Made by a program: the position numbers and the translations under genes. The notes below the pieces were generated by a model. The model was not told the DNA's origin. It searched no databases and saw only the letters and a list, made by a program, of their open reading frames with translations. From Demequina rhizosphaerae (GTDB lineage: Bacteria > Actinomycetota > Actinomycetes > Actinomycetales > Demequinaceae), in assembly GCF_000971255.1 (NCBI RefSeq), contig NZ_BBMC01000004.1, positions 124,001 to 188,000 of the forward strand: a stretch of 64,000 bases of DNA. Reading direction: 5' to 3'. Positions 40,131 through 48,931 of the stretch are shown here, in pieces (within the stretch, counting starts at the first letter, position 1; each line of letters starts with the position of its first letter).

Positions 40131-41861
40131 TCAGGCTTCCAGGGCGGCCACTCCCAGTCGGTCGAGCATGCTCTGTGCCTCGGACTGCACCGCGATGAGG
40201 GCGCTGTTCAACTCGGACCGGTATGCCTGGTTGTCGCGCACTGTCTGGTTGACGGCATCGATCTCTCGCACGGCCCCACCGAACCCGGCCTCGAGTTCGC
40301 CGCGTACGTGGGTGAGGATGTCAGTCGCGATCGAGTCGCATTGAGCCAGTACCCCGCCGATGATCGCGTTGCGGCGGCGCATCTGCTCTTTGATTGCGGC
40401 GGTCTCCGCCCGTTCCTCCTGAAGAATCGAATAGGCCTCGAGAGCGACAGGGATGGCGATGCTTCCGTACTTCGCGACCTGACCGATCTTGTTGGCCATG
40501 CGTACCGCCTGGTAGGGCTTGAACTTGACGCCGAGGTGCTTGCCCACGCCGTAGACGATCTTGTGGCCCGGGCTTCCGGCGGCTTGCCGCACGCCGTCGC
40601 CTGCGCCCCAGTTCTTCTGGAAGTTCTTGAGGTGGTCCGCGGCCTTCGGTGCCCAATTGGGGAGGCCAGTGCGCTTCTGGCTTGGTGCTTCGTCGAGCCC
40701 GGTATCGACAGGGGAGACGGTGCTGTCGATGTCGCCCTGGATATCGAGCTCGGCGAGCTGATGCGCGTACGGCGAAGCTTCGATTTCGCGCACCTCCGAG
40801 GTGAAATCGGCGAGCTGGGCGTTCAGGACGCGATTGACCGAGTCTGTGAACGCTCGGTGCGCCTCGTCGAGGCGTTCGTTGAGTCGCGCAGATGCGGCGT
40901 CGAGGTCAGCGCGGTCCTGAGATGCCGAGTCGTCGATCGACTCGGCGGTGTCAGCGAGCTCTTCGGCGGCTCTGATGCACGCAGTTCGGAACTCCGCGGC
41001 TTGGCGGTCGAGCGCGGACTCGATGAGGCCGCGACGGTTGGTGAGTGCTCTGCGCTGGCGTGCGAGTACCGCCAGGATGGCCTCTTCGTCGGGGCTGTCG
41101 GAGATGGAGGCGAGCGCCTCGCCTGCAACGAGGGCGATCTGCTGGAGCGGTACGCGGAAGCGAGCCAGTTCGCCTCGTTCTTGCGCGATCTGGTTGATGG
41201 CTTCTCGGACCTGCGCCATGCGTGAAGCGTCGAGTCGGCGGGCCGCCTTCGACGGATCCTGTTCGTGCAGGCCGTCCAGGTAGGTCTTGGCGTCGCACTC
41301 GACCCACGGCACGTAGTCAGCGAAGGTGCCCAGAGCCGTCCTCACCGCGTCATCGCGCACGCCCGGTGCGGCGGGAAGGGTGCGGCACTTCGTGATCACA
41401 ATCAAGAGCTGGGGTGCCTTGCGCAAGTCCTCGGTGACGTGCTTGAGGTGCGCGATCATACGGTCGTCGAACAGATCCACCGTGACGGTGAACAGCACAA
41501 GATCCGCGCTGCGCAGCGCCTCCTCGGCCATCGCGTCGTGTTCGACGAGCCCTGCCTGCACGCCGGGCGTGTCGACGAGGTCGACAAGACCGTCCCAGTC
41601 GAAGACCTCAACCTTGTCGGTCGCCACGGCGGAGTCGATCACGACCTCGGCGGCCTCGTCCGTGAGTGCCTTCACGAGCGTCGACTTCCCGCTGCTGTAG
41701 AACCCGGTCAACACCATCCTGGGGCGGTCGTGCTCCTCGATCGCCAGCATCTGGCTCAACCGCGTCGCACGATCTGCCGGCATCTCGGCGATCAGCGTGC
41801 TGAGACGGTCCGACAAGTCGCGGATCGCGGCAGGCGCGGCATGGAAAAGGACGTCACTCAT
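40131..41861 (-). CDS. Dynamin-like GTPase, LeoA-like
   Basis: A 576-residue bacterial dynamin. G1 is GFYSSGKST (53-61), G3 is DTPG near residue 100, and G4 is degenerate (ITKCR). A long helical middle (about 260-430) leads to a C-terminal block GHKIVYGVGKHLGVKFKPYQA resembling LeoA of enterotoxigenic E. coli. Such proteins bind membranes. The ATG has an AAGGAG site and overlaps the stop of the upstream GTPase gene (ATGA), so the two should be made in fixed ratio. Confidence 0.8.
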   Translation of the reverse strand: MSDVLFHAAPAAIRDLSDRLSTLIAEMPADRATRLSQMLAIEEHDRPRMVLTGFYSSGKSTLVKALTDEAAEVVIDSAVATDKVEVFDWDGLVDLVDTPGVQAGLVEHDAMAEEALRSADLVLFTVTVDLFDDRMIAHLKHVTEDLRKAPQLLIVITKCRTLPAAPGVRDDAVRTALGTFADYVPWVECDAKTYLDGLHEQDPSKAARRLDASRMAQVREAINQIAQERGELARFRVPLQQIALVAGEALASISDSPDEEAILAVLARQRRALTNRRGLIESALDRQAAEFRTACIRAAEELADTAESIDDSASQDRADLDAASARLNERLDEAHRAFTDSVNRVLNAQLADFTSEVREIEASPYAHQLAELDIQGDIDSTVSPVDTGLDEAPSQKRTGLPNWAPKAADHLKNFQKNWGAGDGVRQAAGSPGHKIVYGVGKHLGVKFKPYQAVRMANKIGQVAKYGSIAIPVALEAYSILQEERAETAAIKEQMRRRNAIIGGVLAQCDSIATDILTHVRGELEAGFGGAVREIDAVNQTVRDNQAYRSELNSALIAVQSEAQSMLDRLGVAALEA

Positions 41862-43918
41862 GGGGTAGCACTCCTTCGTGTACTCGTGTGTGAGATCTCC
41901 ACTGGGGTCTCGAGGTGGTCGGAGAGGTTCGCGGACCAGGCGGCGAGGACCGGATCTGGCACCTTCTCCGCTGTCGTCACGCGGGTGCAGTCGGACCGGC
42001 TGACGCGGACCTCGGGGACGTGCTCGGTCAGCCCCAGAACGTAGGAGGCCGCGCGAACTCCCTGCCGACCTGGCTCGGGCGGGCGCCCGTATGCGACGAG
42101 CTCGGGCGACGCTGGTGGAAACAACCACGCCTCGGACAGCGCCTCCTCGTCGACCTCGACAACGGTGCAAACACCCGCAAGCCGCGTCACCTTGCGAACC
42201 GCCCCCGCCAGGCGAGGACGGTCCTCCAGATGTAGCAGACAGACGGCGGTCTCGTGGTCGAGCGTCGACGTCGCCGCGCGAACCTCGCGTCGCCGCGATG
42301 CGAGCCCATCGGCCACGGCTGACGCTGACGCCTCAGCTCGCGCGTTCCGCGCGAAGCATTGCGCGATGTCGTCACGGACCTGCGCGATCGTGGCCCTCAC
42401 ACTGGCAAGCATCTTGGCCTCGACCTGGTCGAGCACGTCGCCGATCTGGGTGCGCAGCAACTCCCGATTGGCTTCCAGGATCTTCGCCTTGCTGGTGAAC
42501 AGTGACTGCACCCGCTTGCGCAGCGGGGTGATCGCCAAGCCGCCGATGATGCCGACGACAGCGCCCACCGGCCCGCCGTAGACGAAGCCGACCACCGCGA
42601 TGGCAAGCGCGCCGCCGCCACCGACAGCCAGGCCAGCCGCGCGACGCTTCCACACGCTCCTGAAGTCCTGCAAACCGCCGACCTTGATTCCTGGACGTTC
42701 AGCGGTGGTCCACTCGCGGTTGGCGTCGGCGATCTCCCCAGCCATCGTGTGCGACAGCTGCGACAGCTGCGACTTCATGTCCTGTTCGATCTCGTCGAGC
42801 ATGTCGCCTTGTTCCGTCTCCCACGCGGTCACCACTTGCGGTCCGAAATCCGTCACCGACTGATGCCAGCCACGCCGCTTGCCGACGATGCGCACAATGT
42901 TGTCCGCCATCGTCTGCTCGCACGAGGAGACAAGACGCGCGATTCGTCGCTCCTGATCCTGGCGCATCCCACGCGCAACTTCGACACTCGCCCGCGTCGA
43001 GGCCTCCACGGTCGACAGGGCTTCGGTCAGTTGGAGTGCCTGCGCGCGCACCTCGTCAGCCTCGCGCAGAACGCGCCGATGCGCGCGGCGCGCTTCAGCC
43101 TCGCTCCGGAGGACTCCGAGCAGATCGGCGACACGGCTCGCCGCACCGAGCTCGGTTCCGACGGCGTCAGCCGTCCGGGACTGCCGCGCGGCTTCCGCAT
43201 GAAGCATGATCTCGGCCACGGGCCGAACGCCCGCTGTCGCGAGGTGATTGCGGATGGTGGCGAAGTGCCCTTCGTGCTGGTCGAAGACCGCAGCGGGGTC
43301 GTCGAGGAAGTCTTCTCGATCCAGGTCATCCACGAGCGGCGCCCGACAGTTCAATGCGATCACGACAGGTTTGCCGCGGAACGCGACCTCGCGCAGCGCT
43401 TGCGCGGTCTCCTCTTGGAAGGAGTCGTTGCTGGCCACCCACAGCACGAGATCGGCACCTGGAATCTCGGCCATGGCGAGAGCCACGTCCTCGGCGCCGT
43501 CCTGTGCTCCCACTCCTGGGGTGTCGACAATCTCAACGTCGGCGATATCGACAGCAGGCGCTCCGAAGACGTCGCGAGACGTGCGCTGCGCTCCAACCCC
43601 GATGCGATCCTTCGAGCCGTCGGTGAGCGCCGCCAACAACGTGCTCTTGCCCGCCATGGTGCGGCCCATCAGCACAACCCGCATCGGACGCGCACTGGCT
43701 GGGGCCTCGGTGATCGCGACCTCAGCGAGCAGGTCCAAGAACTCGCGCGTCGTGGGGTCGGACGAAACGGCGCGGGATGAAGCCGCGTGGGCGTCGACCA
43801 GGAACGCGCGGTAGGACGCCACTGCCGCCGTGTGCGCCTGCAATCGGTCGTCGCCACACGGTTCGGGTCCGAAGAACAGGTCCTTCGCGGTCGCGCTCCA
43901 ACGGTGCCTGGAGGTCAC
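41858..43918 (-). CDS. Dynamin-like GTPase with membrane hairpin
   Basis: A 686-residue protein. G1 is GRTMAGKST (85-93), G3 is DTPGVGAQ near residue 135, and G4 is degenerate (ALNCRAP). Coiled-coil stretches (about 290-430) flank two adjacent hydrophobic helices (LAVGGGGALAIAVVGFVYGG and AVVGIIGGLAIT, about 447-482). This is the architecture of membrane-remodelling dynamin partners (LeoB/LeoC-like). GTG 43918 has a TGGAG site. It is coupled to the LeoA-like gene. Confidence 0.75.
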   Translation of the reverse strand: MTSRHRWSATAKDLFFGPEPCGDDRLQAHTAAVASYRAFLVDAHAASSRAVSSDPTTREFLDLLAEVAITEAPASARPMRVVLMGRTMAGKSTLLAALTDGSKDRIGVGAQRTSRDVFGAPAVDIADVEIVDTPGVGAQDGAEDVALAMAEIPGADLVLWVASNDSFQEETAQALREVAFRGKPVVIALNCRAPLVDDLDREDFLDDPAAVFDQHEGHFATIRNHLATAGVRPVAEIMLHAEAARQSRTADAVGTELGAASRVADLLGVLRSEAEARRAHRRVLREADEVRAQALQLTEALSTVEASTRASVEVARGMRQDQERRIARLVSSCEQTMADNIVRIVGKRRGWHQSVTDFGPQVVTAWETEQGDMLDEIEQDMKSQLSQLSHTMAGEIADANREWTTAERPGIKVGGLQDFRSVWKRRAAGLAVGGGGALAIAVVGFVYGGPVGAVVGIIGGLAITPLRKRVQSLFTSKAKILEANRELLRTQIGDVLDQVEAKMLASVRATIAQVRDDIAQCFARNARAEASASAVADGLASRRREVRAATSTLDHETAVCLLHLEDRPRLAGAVRKVTRLAGVCTVVEVDEEALSEAWLFPPASPELVAYGRPPEPGRQGVRAASYVLGLTEHVPEVRVSRSDCTRVTTAEKVPDPVLAAWSANLSDHLETPVEISHTSTRRSATP

Positions 43919-43999
43919 GGTGAGCTCCAGCTGGCACTCACAAGTGGGCGCGTCGTCGTGCGCCGACGGACAGACTTCATGCGGCTCAGGTCTGCCGCG

Positions 44000-44509
44000 C
44001 TAGCCATCGTGGGTCCCCGCGGCGGCTGGCTCACCAAGGTGCGCGACGATGGTGAGGGGATCCTCGAAGACGATCCCACACACGTGGACATCCGCCGAGA
44101 GCCTCTCGCTCAGAAGTCGGCTGACCGCCCGCAGGTCGAGACTGACCTCGACCTCGGCAGGACTGACCGCGCGCGAGCTCACCGCGCCCGCAGGCAGCCC
44201 CAGGTCATCGAGCTTCTCGGCTATCGCACACGCCAAGCCGTCTCTGAACAACCGGGTGGGGACGTGAGGCTGACCCGTGTACGCGAGCTTCGCGACAAGC
44301 GTGGCGGTCAGCGTGTCGCCGTGGATGTCATACCGCCGCACGACCGCGATGACCGGAAGCGTCTTGTGCACGGGCAACGCGCCGATCGGCTTGATCGTAT
44401 GGTCGAACTCGACCTCGAGCTGGCCGGTGGCGTTCGTGCGGATGGCCTTGACGGGCGATCGTCCCGACACGAGCCCATGAGCCTCGTGAAGTGGCACCTC
44501 GAATCTCAT
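44000..44509 (-). CDS. Unknown 169-residue protein, first gene of the dynamin operon
   Basis: The ATG at 44509 has a GAGGGGGCGG ribosome site; a longer frame to 44557 is less likely. The protein is rich in beta-type segments (MRFEVPLHEAHGLVSG, LPVIAVVRRYDIHGDTLTATLV). It has no membrane helix or known motif. It lies 81 bp upstream of the first GTPase on the same strand, and its constant role as operon leader is inferred only from position. Confidence 0.6.
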   Translation of the reverse strand: MRFEVPLHEAHGLVSGRSPVKAIRTNATGQLEVEFDHTIKPIGALPVHKTLPVIAVVRRYDIHGDTLTATLVAKLAYTGQPHVPTRLFRDGLACAIAEKLDDLGLPAGAVSSRAVSPAEVEVSLDLRAVSRLLSERLSADVHVCGIVFEDPLTIVAHLGEPAAAGTHDG

Positions 44510-44624
44510 TGCCGCCCCCTCAGTGCGACGGTTATCTGTGGTCGACGTGCGCCGCACGCGGCTATCTCCGCGATCCGGGCATCTGTGCTTGGCTTGCGTA
44601 GGCGGCGGCGATAGTGGCGGTCCG

Positions 44625-45341
44625 TCATCGGGCGACCTCGACGAGATTGCCTCCGAGCCGGCTCGCGAGCTGGCCCAACGCAGGCTGGGCCGTGTTCACG
44701 ATCCAGTTGGGGCCGGCGAGAAGGCCCACCTCGACGTAGCCGGCGGATACCGACACAATCTTGTCGACGGCAGCTTGGGTGGCCTCGCTGTCGGCGTAGA
44801 TGGAGAACACGTCGTCTTGTGAACAGGCGCCCGACTCAAGTGCGCTCTTGACCTGGTCCGTCTGAGTCCACGCCGGGCATGCGTAGCCGGCGGCCACCGC
44901 CGCATCGACCAAGTCCTCGACAGAGGAGTACTGCGGGGCGTCGCTTCCCGCGCGGATAGGTATCTGCGGCGAGTCGCCCGACCCGGGTTCCGAGGCCACT
45001 GCTCCGCTGCCGTTGAGGTCGTCCTCGTAGTTCTGGGCCGCCCGCAGAATCTCGGACTCGGTGATGTAGGAGTCGGACTCGAGCAGATACGGGCGGTGAG
45101 ATTCGGCACCGTTGCTGCACAGGACATCGTTGTGCCAGTCCCAGTCGTTCGTGCGAACGTAGGTGCACTCCCACTCCGATGCCGCCACGACCGTGACTGC
45201 CGTCTCCGCCGGTGCGGTCTCGATGGGCTCGCGCACCGGTGGCTCGTTGCCGGCCGGTTCATACGTCGACACGCAGCCCGCGGTCGCGACCACAGCTGTC
45301 ACGGCGATCACGGTTCTGGTCGGTATTCGCAGCATCTTCAC
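44625..45341 (-). CDS. Predicted lipoprotein
   Basis: A 238-residue protein with a signal peptide (MLRIPTRTVIAVTAVVATAGC; lipobox ATAGC). A Thr/Pro/Glu-rich linker and a domain with four more Cys (WECTYVR, VLCSNG, YACPAW, GACSQ) follow. No family is recognised. GTG 45341 or ATG 45335 may be the start. It is on the same strand as the dynamin operon, 115 bp upstream of it. Confidence 0.65.
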   Translation of the reverse strand: MKMLRIPTRTVIAVTAVVATAGCVSTYEPAGNEPPVREPIETAPAETAVTVVAASEWECTYVRTNDWDWHNDVLCSNGAESHRPYLLESDSYITESEILRAAQNYEDDLNGSGAVASEPGSGDSPQIPIRAGSDAPQYSSVEDLVDAAVAAGYACPAWTQTDQVKSALESGACSQDDVFSIYADSEATQAAVDKIVSVSAGYVEVGLLAGPNWIVNTAQPALGQLASRLGGNLVEVAR

Positions 45342-45606
45342 GGTGTTCGACGTCCCCCCAAAGACGTGTGAACTCGCGGCCGACCCCATGGCGACCGTTG
45401 GCGCGAGCCTATCGGTGGGCACAGACGTTGTCGCTGGGCCCGGCAGTGGTTGAGCGCCGCGCCGTCGCGCTCACGCAGACAGCACGGCCTGGTGCACGCG
45501 TGCGCCGCGGCAGGTCGATGCCCGTTTGAGCGCGGGCCCGGCGACAGGTGACCATTGACGTCGCTCGGGCGCGCGTGTCTATCCGCGTGTGGATGCGGTG
45601 GCCGCG

Positions 45607-45802
45607 TTATTCGTCGTAGACCTCAAGGTCGTAGTTGAGCAGTTCCCAGGTGCCGGCGTGGATCGCGCCTGCGGCCTCGTCGTTGAGTTCAGCCGATGCG
45701 AGGGAGCAGGCGAAGTGCGTGATGCCCAGCACCGTCGGTTGGATCTTGTCCCAGGAGTCTGCGACGTCGGTGAGATCGGCGAATCTCGGACTGCCAGCGC
45801 TG
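45607..45802 (-). pseudogene. C-terminal fragment of a gene cut by the IS3 element
   Basis: The frame reads ADLTDVADSWDKIQPTVLG and ends LNYDLEVYDE. It runs without a start up to the left inverted repeat of the IS at 45803 and continues only into IS sequence. The missing 5' part is not on the other side of the IS, where an IS481 remnant lies, so the locus was rearranged. The parent protein is not recognised. Confidence 0.6.
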
Positions 45803-45869
45803 GGAGCCTGACCCGCTTCCGTGGACACCTGATCTGAGGCGATGATCGTCTTGGAAGGGAGTTCCGCGA

Positions 45870-46154
45870 ATGCCCGCACCGAAGTCGCCGGAGTTCCGGC
45901 GTCGAGCATTGGACCTTGTCGCGCAGGGTGAACCTGTCGCGGCGACCGCCCGCAATCTTGGGATCAGCGAGTCGTGCCTGCGTCGCTGGATGGCTCAGGA
46001 CGAGATCGACCGTGGCGACCGTGAAGGCCTGACCAGCGCCGAGAAGCGCGAGCTGGTCGAGCTGCGTCGCAAGAACCGGGTCCTGGAAACCGAGATCGAG
46101 ATCCTCAAGCGTGCCTCGGCGTACTTCGCGCGCGAGAACATCCTCCCAAAATAG
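45870..46154 (+). CDS. IS3-family transposase OrfA
   Basis: A 94-residue protein with an N-terminal HTH (FRRRALDLVAQGEPVAATARN) and a C-terminal leucine zipper (LVELRRKNRVLETEIEILKR). It ends ARENILPK at TAG 46152-46154. The A-rich CCAAAATAG at the stop would allow -1 frameshifting into orfB. Confidence 0.93.
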   Translation: MPAPKSPEFRRRALDLVAQGEPVAATARNLGISESCLRRWMAQDEIDRGDREGLTSAEKRELVELRRKNRVLETEIEILKRASAYFARENILPK

Positions 46155-46201
46155 GGTTCCGGCTCGTCCATGAGCTGGCCGCCGACGGCTTCGACGTCGC
46201 G

Positions 46202-47026
46202 GTGGCGTGCCGGATCCTGAAGGTCTCCCGTACCGGCTACTACGCCTGGCGGACCCGTCCGCCGTCGACGCGTGCCGTCGCCGACGAGGCGCTCACGACC
46301 ACGATCGAACGGATCCATCTAGACTCCCGCGGCACGTATGGCGCGCCCCGCGTCCACGCCGAGCTGCGGCTCGGCCTGGGGGTACGGGTGGGGCGCAAGC
46401 GCGTCGCCAGGCTCATGCGGCAAGCCGAGTTGCAGGGCGTATGCCACCGCAGGAAACGTCGAGGCTGGAAGCCGGCCCCGGCCGCGCACGACGATCTCGT
46501 CCAACGCCAGTTCCGGGCCGACCGCCCCAACCGGCTGTGGTTCTGCGACATCACGCAGCACCGCGCGAAGGACGGCTGGGTCTACTGCGCCGGCGTCATC
46601 GACGCCTACTCCCGTCGGATCGTGGGCTGGTCGATCTCGGACCGCATCACCGCGGACATCGTCGTCGACGCTCTCGACATGGCCCGCTGGCAACGTCGAC
46701 CAGCCCCGGGCACCATCGTGCACGCCGATCGAGGAGCGCAGTACACGTCCTGGGTCTTCGGGCACCGGCTACGCCAGGCCGGGCTGCTGGGATCGATGGG
46801 GCGAGTCGCCTCGAGCGTGGACAACGCCCTCATCGAGTCGTTCTGGTCGACCATGCAACGCGAGCTGCTCGACCGCCACGACTGGGACTCCCGCACCGAG
46901 CTCGCATCCGCGATGTTCGAATGGATCGAGGGCTTCTACAACCCCCGCCGCCGGCACACCTCGCTCGGCGACCTCAGCCCAGTCGAGTACGAAGCCCTTC
47001 ACACCCGTGCCGCCATCGCGGCATGA
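46202..47026 (+). CDS. IS3-family transposase OrfB
   Basis: A 274-residue integrase-core protein with the DDE residues in WFCDITQ, VHADRGAQYTS and ALIESFWSTMQ, plus the RRRHTSLGDLSPVEYE end. The natural product is probably an OrfAB fusion made by -1 slippage near 46149; reading from 46151 gives the usual junction IGFRLVHELAADGFDVAVAC. Intact, so the element may be active. Confidence 0.93.
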   Translation: MACRILKVSRTGYYAWRTRPPSTRAVADEALTTTIERIHLDSRGTYGAPRVHAELRLGLGVRVGRKRVARLMRQAELQGVCHRRKRRGWKPAPAAHDDLVQRQFRADRPNRLWFCDITQHRAKDGWVYCAGVIDAYSRRIVGWSISDRITADIVVDALDMARWQRRPAPGTIVHADRGAQYTSWVFGHRLRQAGLLGSMGRVASSVDNALIESFWSTMQRELLDRHDWDSRTELASAMFEWIEGFYNPRRRHTSLGDLSPVEYEALHTRAAIAA

Positions 47027-47066
47027 TCAACACACCACCCGTGTCCACGAGACCGGGTCAGGCTCC

Positions 47067-47506
47067 AGACCCTGAAGAAGTGGCTCGCGGCCAGGCCCGA
47101 CACCGACACGATCGACGCGATGCAACACGTGTTGCACACCTTCCAGCATGTCTACAACCACGAACGCCCCCACCGGTCGCTCGCACGGCGCACCCCCGCC
47201 GAGGCCTACACCGCGCTACCCAAGGACCAGCCCTCGATCGAGCTCCTCGAGCGCCACTGGCGCGTCCGCCACGACATCGTCGACCCCGGCGGCACCATCA
47301 CCGTGCGCTGGGCCGGCAAGCTACGCCACCTCGGCATCGGACGCGCCCACCGCGGAACCGACATCGTGCTCCTCATGGCCGGCCGCGACACCCTCGTCAT
47401 CGACCGCACCACCGGCGAGATCATCGCAGAACACCACCTCGACGAAACCCGCGACTACCAGCCCAAGAAACACCAAAGGCCCCTCCCGAAGGAGGGGCCT
47501 TTGTGA
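47067..47506 (+). pseudogene. 3' remnant of an IS481-like transposase
   Basis: A reading frame without its 5' part enters directly from the IS3 right end (TLKKWLAARPDTDTIDAMQ). It continues with integrase-core residues YNHERPHRSLARRTPAEAY and a C-terminal domain ending KHQRPLPKEGPL. The remainder to ~47549 (two GTGAACGATG direct repeats and a CATCACA end) matches an IS481-type terminal region, 5 bp from the tRNA. Confidence 0.82.
47475..47502 (+). terminator. Terminator at the IS481 remnant
   Basis: AAAGGCCCCTCC and GGAGGGGCCTTT form a 12-bp perfect stem with loop CGAA, overlapping the end of the frame. It has A- and T-runs, so it can act in both directions. Confidence 0.9.
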
Positions 47507-47554
47507 ACGATGACCCGAGACATCTGTGAACGATGTCCCGACACATCACAGAAG

Positions 47555-47627
47555 CGCCCCCGACAGGAATCGAACCTGCGACCTACGGTACCGGAAACCG
47601 GCGCTCTATCCGCTGAGCTACGGGGGC
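47555..47627 (-). tRNA. tRNA-Arg (anticodon CCG)
   Basis: On the minus strand: acceptor GCCCCCG with CGGGGGC, D-arm GCTC...GAGC, anticodon loop TTCCGGT and T-arm GCAGG-TTCGATT-CCTGT. Discriminator G; CCA is not encoded. The first pair of the anticodon stem is a C-T mismatch. It marks the right border of the island. Confidence 0.93.
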
Positions 47628-47741
47628 CCGCCCGGACTGGCCGGGCCGAACGAGGATATCAGCAGGTCGCCGCGGCGCGGGACCCCCGTGCCGGCCCGCG
47701 TCGGGCCCGCCGCGCCGGCCACGCGCGTGGGATGCTGAGGC

Positions 47742-48107
47742 GTGCGCATCCGCCCCGCCGTCGTCGCCGTCCCGACCGTGGTGCTGGCGTTCGCGCTCGC
47801 GGCCTGCGAGCCCCGCGGGGGCGACGACGTCCGCGACAGCCGCGACCCGGACGCGGTCGGCACCGTGACGCGCGTCGAGGACGCGGCCGACGTCATCGCG
47901 GTGGGCTTCGCGCCCGATCCCGGGTACGAGTACTTCGAGGGCACCACGTTCGACTTCGCCGAGCAGGGCGGGCTCGAGGGCCCCGACGGCGAGGCGCTCA
48001 CAGGCTCGGACGTGGCGGTGGGGGACCGGCTCGAGGTGTGGGTCGAGGCGTGCGCCGAGTCCTTCCCCGTCCAGTGCCCGGATCCCGTCGGGCGCGTGCT
48101 CCCGTAG
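47742..48107 (+). CDS. Small predicted lipoprotein
   Basis: A 121-residue protein with a signal peptide (VVAVPTVVLAFALAAC; lipobox LAAC) and an acidic, probably beta-barrel domain (VGTVTRVEDAADVIAVGF ... VAVGDRLEVWVEACAESFP) of the OB-like type. A GATGCT hexamer lies 5 nt before the GTG. Function unknown. Confidence 0.7.
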   Translation: MRIRPAVVAVPTVVLAFALAACEPRGGDDVRDSRDPDAVGTVTRVEDAADVIAVGFAPDPGYEYFEGTTFDFAEQGGLEGPDGEALTGSDVAVGDRLEVWVEACAESFPVQCPDPVGRVLP

Positions 48108-48139
48108 CGGAGCGGCGCCGGGCGGTCCACACTGATCCC

Positions 48140-48922
48140 ATGCCCGCCGTCGAGCTCGCCCTGGTCGGCGGCCCCACCGTGGTCGTCGGGTACGCCGGCC
48201 TCGCGCTCCTCACGGACCCGACGTTCGACCCGCCGGGCGCGTACGGCAACCTCACCAAGCTCGCCGGGCCCGCGTTCGGCCCCGAGCACATCGGGCACGT
48301 CCACCTCGTGCTGCTCTCGCACGACGAACACGCGGACAACCTCGACCACGCGGGCCGCGCCGCGCTCGCCGCCGCGGGCCACGTGCTCTCCACGCCCGGC
48401 GCCTCGTCCCGCATCCCCGGCGTCGTGGGGCTCAAGCCGTGGCACAGCGTCACGGTGTACGGCGCGCACGCGCCGGTGCGGGTGACCGCCGTGCCCGCGC
48501 AGCACGGCCCGACGGCGCTGCTCGACCGGCTGGCGGAGGTCACCGGCTTCGTCGTCGAGGCCGCCGGCTGGCCCACGCTGTACTTCTCCGGCGACAACTC
48601 CGAGGTCGAGGTGGCCGCGCGGGTCGCCCACCGCTTCCCCGACGTCGAGGTCGCGCTCGTGTGCGCCGGCGCGGCGCGGGTGGCGCGGCTGGACGATGCG
48701 CTGCTCACCGCGGACGCCGCCCGCACCGCCGCGATCGCGGAGCTGTGGCCGGCCGCCGCGGTGGTGCCCGTCCACATCGACGACTGGGCCCACTTCTCCG
48801 AGCCCCGGCCCGCCCTGAGGAGGGCGCTCGCGGACGATCCGGCCCGCGACCGCATCGTCCTCCTGGAGAGGGGAGCGGCGGTCAGCCTCCCGCGCGCGTG
48901 GAGCACCCCGGCCCACGCCTAG
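48140..48922 (+). CDS. Metallo-beta-lactamase-fold hydrolase, UlaG-like
   Basis: A 260-residue protein. The metal motif is variant (LLSHDEHADNLD, in place of HxHxDH), and further strands include VTAVPAQHGP, LYFSGDN and VPVHIDDWAHF. The combination fits the beta-lactamase-superfamily UlaG-like enzymes. The first His of HxHxDH is Ser-His here, as in several of these proteins. CACACT lies 6 nt before the ATG. Confidence 0.8.
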   Translation: MPAVELALVGGPTVVVGYAGLALLTDPTFDPPGAYGNLTKLAGPAFGPEHIGHVHLVLLSHDEHADNLDHAGRAALAAAGHVLSTPGASSRIPGVVGLKPWHSVTVYGAHAPVRVTAVPAQHGPTALLDRLAEVTGFVVEAAGWPTLYFSGDNSEVEVAARVAHRFPDVEVALVCAGAARVARLDDALLTADAARTAAIAELWPAAAVVPVHIDDWAHFSEPRPALRRALADDPARDRIVLLERGAAVSLPRAWSTPAHA

Positions 48923-48931
48923 AATGGCCTG

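Larger units (their letters stand above)
45803..47066 (+). mobile_element. IS3-family insertion sequence, complete
   Basis: A 1264-bp element. The left end (45803-45828, GGAGCCTGACCCG ... CGTGGACAC) is an imperfect inverted match to the right end (47041-47066). It contains orfA and orfB in the -1 relation with a CCAAAATAG slip site. No target duplication is seen (left flank GCTG, right flank AGAC), consistent with recombination or deletion at one border. Confidence 0.88.
31151..47554. other. Accessory (probable defence) genomic island
   Basis: The segment between the DUF202 terminator and tRNA-Arg has visibly lower GC, frequent A/T-ending codons, and only accessory genes: DUF262 pair, methyltransferase, Nudix-wHTH, DUF1232/MIT_C, dynamin GTPases, IS3 element and IS481 remnant. 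The 31154-31572 gap (419 bp) has no supportable gene or RNA. 39785-40130 (346 bp) also shows nothing. No copy of the tRNA 3' end was seen at the left border, and no integrase is present. Confidence 0.75.
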
